DNA of 64,000 bases from the NCBI GenBank assembly GCA_963920525.1, contig OY986436.1, positions 181,438,361 to 181,502,360 on the forward strand, written 5' to 3'. This stretch comes from Dichetophora obliterata (lineage: Eukaryota > Arthropoda > Insecta > Diptera > Sciomyzidae). Position 1 is the stretch's first letter; the number at the start of each line of letters is the position of its first letter. Both the position numbers and the translations under genes were made by a program. This document shows, piece by piece, positions 58,741-64,000 of the stretch. The notes beneath the pieces were generated by a model. The model saw only the letters and a list, made by a program, of their open reading frames with translations. It did no database searches and was not told where the DNA came from.

Positions 58741-60101
58741 GAAACCCGCTGCTTTAGAGCACTTGAGAGTGGGTCCGCTTTGAAAAAGAATGTTTCGAGA
58801 AAAAATGCGTTTTAAGTTACTCTGGCTAGTTAAAGTTACTCTGACGCACCTGGTTTCAAGCGCTGTAGAATCTGCATTGCAGGTGAAATAGATTTAAATC
58901 TGTTTTTTTACATACTCCTGAACAGTTGTACAACAATAATCAATAAAGAAAAAAATGCATTTTTCAAAAAGTCGTTTGTTTATCACCTTCCTTTAAAAAC
59001 TTTTAAATTTTTAGCTGCAACTTTTTAAAAAAGCTATTGCCAAAAGAATTAAGTATCTTATTTTCGTAGATGAATTTAAATAACATCTAGCACGACTTTA
59101 ACTTTAAAACAATTATGAAGAAAGCCGTATCCTTTAAATTGATGCCAATACTAAAAGGACTTGAAAGTTTGATTAATGTATCAAGACAAATGCAAGTAGC
59201 TAACCATCAAAGTTTTTCAACTTCAAAACGTGTGAATATCTCTAAAAGCTTTCTTCCAGACAAGTGTTAAAGTATTAATAATTAATTTGTTGAATATTAA
59301 AGTAATAAAAACATTCTTTTAAGTTCTCACATATCATTGAAATACTTAGAAGTACAAAAAAAATGGAACTTGGTTCGAATATCTTGTTATTACCTAAATT
59401 AAGTTGATACAAGTTATTGATGACAACTTAAAACTGGAATGTTTATTAAAAACACATGTTTGCGCTTTTGCCTAAAATATTAAATTTTGTTTTACACACT
59501 CGTATGAGTGTATAAACTTCACCAAAAAATATTTTGCATTTTATTCTGCATAGTTTAAGGGATTTGGTTATTGTTTTAAAACAGGCTAGTTTAAGCACAA
59601 GTTGTGTTTTTACAATTACAACGCATCATTTAAAATGAAAAAAATTGCATGCCGAAATGCTCACAACAAACTGTACCATTTTATTATTGTCATATGAAGA
59701 TACACAAAAACAAATGGAAGACAATATAAACAATAAATAAGGACAATATAAAAATTATTTTACTTTTTGCTTATTTTCATATTCAATCAAAAAAATTACA
59801 CACTTTAAGCGCTGTTTGAGTTTTCATCAGTTTTCAAAACCTGTTTACAATAAATTAACTTAGAATTTGACAATTCAACAAGTTTTGAGAAATATCTGAC
59901 CTTTTTGTTTCCGATTTTTTTGAAAATGTGTAGGCTAGTAGTGTTCATAAAAATAGCTTAAACTGCATTTTTTTTTGTTTTGCGAAAAATTCTTCTTTTA
60001 AAAATTATACATTGTCAAAAAAACAATTTGTGTATTAATCGAAATAGCTGTATCTTCGAACAGTAAGTCGGAAAGAGAAGACCTATTCTATATTTTAAAG
60101 G
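58741..60101. other. Unassigned AT-rich sequence
   Basis: No supported gene or element. Confidence 0.5.
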
Positions 60102-60130
60102 CCTTAAATGGGTTTTTCCAATGACTTATT
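60102..60130 (+). repeat. 29-bp inverted repeat, left member
   Basis: Starts CCTTAAATGGGTTTTTCCAA; perfect reverse complement of 63104-63132, about 3 kb away. Confidence 0.88.
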
Positions 60131-60208
60131 AATCAAAATTAACACTTACCAACAACCATAAGTAGTGATGACGTCACACAGACACAGCATGCATAAAAGC
60201 AGACAACA

Positions 60209-60736
60209 CCCAGTAGTTCCAGTCTTGAAGAAATCTCAAATGAATCATGTATGATTTTTCTTGATCCTTGACGAAACATTCTGAATTGGCCATACATTTC
60301 ATTGACGAAAATTTCATATGAATGTTCCAAATTCGTGCAAGACACAATGCAGAAACGTCGATATTTATCATGCACGAACCCAATATCGAAATATTGTTGA
60401 AGTTTCGTTTAGGAAAAGTAGATAGATATATAAAGAAAATTCATCAAGGAATTAAAATCGAAATATGTAATAAAATTCGTGAAGGACTGTTATACCGAAA
60501 CGTTGGAGAAGTGAAAACGCTGTATTGTTGCAGTTTAGCCTCTGAACGATTCGGCGAATTACAACGATCATAAATATCTTCAAGTTGTTGTAATAGAGTG
60601 GAAAAAGTTAAGCGTTGACAACCGCTGCGTTGCATTATATTTTATATGAATTTTTTTTAAGTCCAGCAGCTCATGCAGAAACTTCCTTCAAGAAATCATC
60701 ACGAAAAGTTCGTCAATGATGCCGCGAACTACTGGG
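60209..60736. mobile_element. CCCAGTAGTTC MITE, copy 2
   Basis: The 528-bp element has inverted ends CCCAGTAGTTC and CA on both sides (60207-60208, 60737-60738). It is the uninterrupted form of 44441-45281. No coding frame with recognisable content. Confidence 0.85.
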
Positions 60737-61126
60737 CAGCTAAAATACTCTGAAACAACAACTACTAGCAGCTGCATCAGAAACCAGTCGAACCAGAATA
60801 ACATGCACACAACACAACGTCTACAAAAAACACAACAACAACACAGGAGAAATAAATTCCACAAGCATAACAGGCAGATTTGGCATTCACCGGTGATGCA
60901 CTGTGTTAAGCTTCTCATGAAGTTTATATCTGAAATTATTTAAGAAGGTAAGGTTTGACTAAAGGACGGCTCGAAGGCGTAGTGTCTTGTTCATTGCCAG
61001 CTTCAGCTGATCAAAAGTCGCAATATTTGGCAAAAAACCGCTAAAATCCGTTAATTAGTTTTTAAAAAATTCGAAAAAGTCGAAAAGTCGAAAGCATTTG
61101 GAATTTTTGAGGTGTGTTCTTCGAAC

Positions 61127-61490
61127 CTCTACTTTGAAATCAACAAGTTTACCATAAAGGATGGAACCCCGAACCACCAAAATTCGTCAAAATTATTTTT
61201 AGATTAAAGTCCGTTCAATTACCAACGGTAGTTCAAACTTAAGATTCGGTTAAGAAATTCGTTCGTTAATCAAAAAATATTAGTGTGTATATGTTAAACG
61301 ACCATATCTCATCATTAAATTGAGTCTCCACCCTAATTTTAATAATGTTTAAAAGGTAGTTTTACCAGATTTTAGAAAAAAAAATTTTAATTCCTTATTT
61401 GGGGTCTTCGAATCCAGTTTTCGAAATCAATTACCTCACCGCAAGGGATGGAACCCCCAACTATCAAACTTAACATTCAGTTAAGAAGTG
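61127..61490. repeat. Two degenerate direct repeats about 279 bp apart
   Basis: TTCGAACCTCTACTTTGAAATCAA near 61131 and TTCGAATCCAGTTTTCGAAATCAA near 61408, each followed by AAGGGATGGAACCCC-like sequence. Confidence 0.65.
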
Positions 61491-61743
61491 TTTCAGATAT
61501 GAATTGTCTTAAAAATCAATTTTCGATGTTTTTGCTACAGTTTTTCAATTTTGTGCACCCTGTACCTTCACCAAAAATTACGACGAATTTTTATCCTACA
61601 AATGAAGTCTCTTATTTCCGTCAGCGATGCTCCATACAAAAATTCACCAAAATCGGATATGGTCATTCCGTAAATTTATAACAAAATATTTATATTACTA
61701 AATTTTATTAATTAAGTAAAAACAAATCGGAAAAAGTATCAAT

Positions 61744-62082
61744 TCAAATTCCAACTAAAAAAAACGAAATCATTTTGTTGTCATAGATTGCATACGACCC
61801 AATTAACATACATAAGTAATGATCGAGGTTTATTATAGTCGTGGCAGCACTTCTGCTGCCCTCTTTTTCTCTTTTTAAAAACAGAATGTTAACATTTAAA
61901 ATGCAATGAACTGTGTCGATTTGCAAGCGATTTCTCATTCGGGACTTCACAATATCGAGCTGGCTAAACGCTCGTTCAACATCAGCGTTTAACAAAGGCA
62001 ATAATAAAAGGTGCAGTAAAAAGTTTGCCAGATCTTCATAAATAAAACTTACAGATATATCCTTATATTCAAGTTCTTCCAA
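61744..62082 (-). pseudogene. hAT transposase C-terminal dimerisation fragment
   Basis: The minus-strand frame contains LLLLPLLNADVERAFSQLD then IVKSRMRNRLQIDTVHCILN, the hAT C-terminal dimerisation motif (LPxSNADVERxFS...KxxxRNRL). Catalytic Asp/Asp blocks are absent. The upstream part of the protein was not found. Confidence 0.82.
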
Positions 62083-62210
62083 CCAAAAATCAGTTTTATG
62101 AGATACATTGTTCCATTAAAGATGTTTTTTTTTCACCAGTGGATTTTTTATAATTTATCCCGCCACATGACATTAAAATCCGCTGATTTGATCTTCGATG
62201 CATTAGTACA

Positions 62211-62335
62211 GTTGCACTGTATTACTAAATGCAGCAAATATTAAAGGGTGTTCGTCAAGTTCATCATCGGCTTTGGTCGGTCGATCACTGACGAACACCC
62301 TTTAATATTTGCTGCATTTAGTAATACAGTGCAAC
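62211..62335. repeat. 47-bp perfect hairpin
   Basis: 62211-62257 and 62289-62335 are perfect reverse complements with a 31-base loop. The right arm runs 9 bases into the pogo-like MITE that begins at 62327. Confidence 0.92.
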
Positions 62336-62953
62336 TTCCCTAACTCGAAGTGTCAAGGGACCAGAATTTAGCTTCGAGTTACGGAAAATTCGAGTTATAG
62401 AATAAAATATTATACAAACAATTTAATTTTTTTTCTGCAAAGTGATTTCTTTCGAAAATTGTTGGCGGTGGAATATCTTCAACTTCATCATAATCAGATT
62501 TATGACTTTCATATAGTCTTTAAGTCAATAAGCATCTTCATAAATACTGTAAAATGAGCCACACTTACCTTGCAAATTCAAAAATCTTTTTACTTACACA
62601 AAACCTTTACCAACAAAATCCACCAGCCAAAATTAAGACTCTTTTAAGACTCTTTTTAGACTCTTATTTATGAGGTTTTTTCATCATTATTCTTCGAATT
62701 ACAACACACACACAGAAATATTGAAGTTGTTGTAAGTGAGAGAAATTCGAGTTATGGAGATGAATATGCATGAGAGTCTTTCTAATTCAAATGAGATTTT
62801 GGTTTGAGTTGAAGAAAAATTCGAGTTAGGGAAATTCGACTTATAGATATGAAAATATAAGAAAAATGTCTTGAGAAAGCAAAAAGCACAAATTCTACTT
62901 CGAGTTATGGAGAATTTCGAGTAACGGAAGTTCGTGTTAGGGAAGTTTCACTG
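62327..62953. mobile_element. pogo/Tigger-like MITE
   Basis: Ends CAGTGCAACTTCCCTAACTC and CAGTGAAACTTCCCTAACAC, with TA at 62325-62326 and 62954-62955. TTCGAGTTAYGGA-like motifs recur near both ends (62372, 62390, 62747, 62820, 62900). No transposase; 627 bp. Confidence 0.83.
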
Positions 62954-63103
62954 TACTTGCTGTGCTTGTCAGATTTCAATGTCGGCTTCGGTCGCTCGAT
63001 CATCCATTGCATTATTTGTTGTGTTCGGGAATTTCAATATTGGCGATCCCTAACAAACACAATATATTCTATTTATGGTTGTTGGCAAGTGGTAATTTTG
63101 CTA

Positions 63104-63132
63104 AATAAGTCATTGGAAAAACCCATTTAAGG
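63104..63132 (-). repeat. 29-bp inverted repeat, right member
   Basis: Perfect reverse complement of 60102-60130. Weaker similarity continues outward from both members. Confidence 0.88.
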
Positions 63133-63483
63133 CTAGCAATACACGAACATTATTTTGAAAATCGAAATTTTTAAACATCGATAAATTACTTCAGAACTAT
63201 CTTGATATTTTCTTGAGATGTTTAGACTTTAGATCGAAATTCGATGTCGGTTGAAAGCTTTTAAAGTTTGAACTTGTTTTTCTGAAAACTGCATTTTTAT
63301 AAATGGCTTGAATCATAATTCAAACCAATTTAAGCCAATCAATTCATAATTATGCACACATATACTTTACAATATTTGCAAAAATATGCCAGAGCGTGAT
63401 TTAAAAAATTTATTAAAAAAACCTGTATTACAATCACGCCATATTGAAACTTAAATATTAACGTAGGGATTTTTTAAATTGTT

Positions 63484-63710
63484 ATATAAAAGCCCCTTTG
63501 TCGAGTCTTGCGTAAGCACAGTCTTTTTCACCGAACCCTACCAAATATCGAACTTCTCTGACCACCGTTCTTCTCAAGTCCTCGAACATAACCGATAAGC
63601 CGAACCCAAACCCGAGAAAACTACAGGCAGAGGCAGCACTCGTCCATTGTGTTGGAAATTTATTGTGTATTGTATAGAATAGACATATTAATAAATTTTT
63701 AAATAAAACT
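63484..63710 (+). promoter_or_regulatory. Possible TATA promoter and polyadenylation signals (LTR-like)
   Basis: TATAAAAGCCCC at 63485 is followed about 30 bp later by GCACAGTC, then a relatively C-rich leader and AATAAA-type signals near 63693 and 63703. The layout resembles an LTR, but no second LTR, primer site or coding region can be seen before the window ends. Confidence 0.25.
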
Positions 63711-64000
63711 CTACACTGAGAGGAAAATATTTATATATATATATACAATACACAATAAATTTGTAGTTATAAATACTCTGTGCACTGAGAAAAAATTGCC
63801 TTTTTTATTTATAAATAACGAAAATTATAATTATAATCGCAGAATCGAAAACATCAAGTGTGCTCAATTGGCGAAAGTTCGAGAATCTTTCGTCTGACCC
63901 TGGAACGGCTGAGTCATACCTCAGCTTCTGAGAAAACGATGTGAGAAAATCAAGAATTTTTCGCATATATCAGCGGTGTCAAAGAAGAAATTTTCGAAAG
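63711..64000. other. Unassigned sequence at window end
   Basis: Two CACTGAGA-type motifs in the same orientation (63715, 63785) with a TATATATATA run between. Nothing else recognised. Confidence 0.4.

Overview
The window is strongly AT-rich eukaryotic DNA packed with decayed transposable elements, CAA/CAG- and CA-type simple repeats and tRNA-derived SINEs. A mariner remnant with the D,D41D spacing of the rosa lineage (first described from tephritid fruit flies), helentron-type Helitrons with helper minisatellites, and Jockey/CR1-type LINE pieces suggest a higher fly, possibly a tephritid. That is inference from repeats only. I see no convincing host protein-coding gene and no intact tRNA or rRNA gene, so the window is intergenic or intronic DNA.

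Layout. 0.26-1.33 kb holds one copy of a dispersed repeat that recurs at 34.2-37.0 kb. 4.2-10.3 kb is a nested cluster. A Jockey-like LINE ORF2 tail (RNase H, Cys/His motif, C-terminus) is interrupted by an apparently complete 2.75-kb Sola-like DNA transposon at 4975-7728. The same tail is interrupted again by an unclassified G/T-rich repeat that carries a deleted rosa-type mariner at 8594-9511. Part of this cluster is tandemly duplicated. 10.9-12.3 kb is a terminal-inverted-repeat element with a large foldback palindrome inside. 12.3-25 kb is mostly unassigned sequence with a CACTGAG-type MITE, a mariner N-terminal scrap, a Helitron helicase scrap, a Tc1/IS630 scrap and one SINE. 25.4-26.4 kb holds two MITEs. 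27.06-30.94 kb is a 5'-truncated CR1/Jockey-type LINE inserted in a helentron minisatellite. 32.0-34.2 kb is a local duplication. 34.2-37.0 kb is a repeat with three nested insertions. 37.4-43.2 kb holds further MITEs, a hAT-type MITE with 8-bp duplications, two Helitron pieces and a short perfect-hairpin MITE. 44.4-45.3, 46.5-47.4 and 49.2-53.5 kb hold a CCCAGTAG MITE, a SINE nested in a MITE, and a composite of a decayed unnamed ORF family between long inverted repeats that is itself invaded by hAT, Tc1-like and Helitron elements. 57.5-63.0 kb has ATGCAT-rich repeats, more MITEs, a hAT dimerisation scrap, a 47-bp perfect hairpin and a pogo-like MITE.

Function. The only reading frame that looks intact and full length is the Sola-like transposase (581 residues plus a probable 20-residue first exon). 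All other coding traces are broken. The most informative signals are insertion junctions. Several can be checked inside the window because a second, uninterrupted copy of the target is present: the mariner in its repeat, the SINE in its MITE, and the 34.5-kb element in the dispersed repeat.
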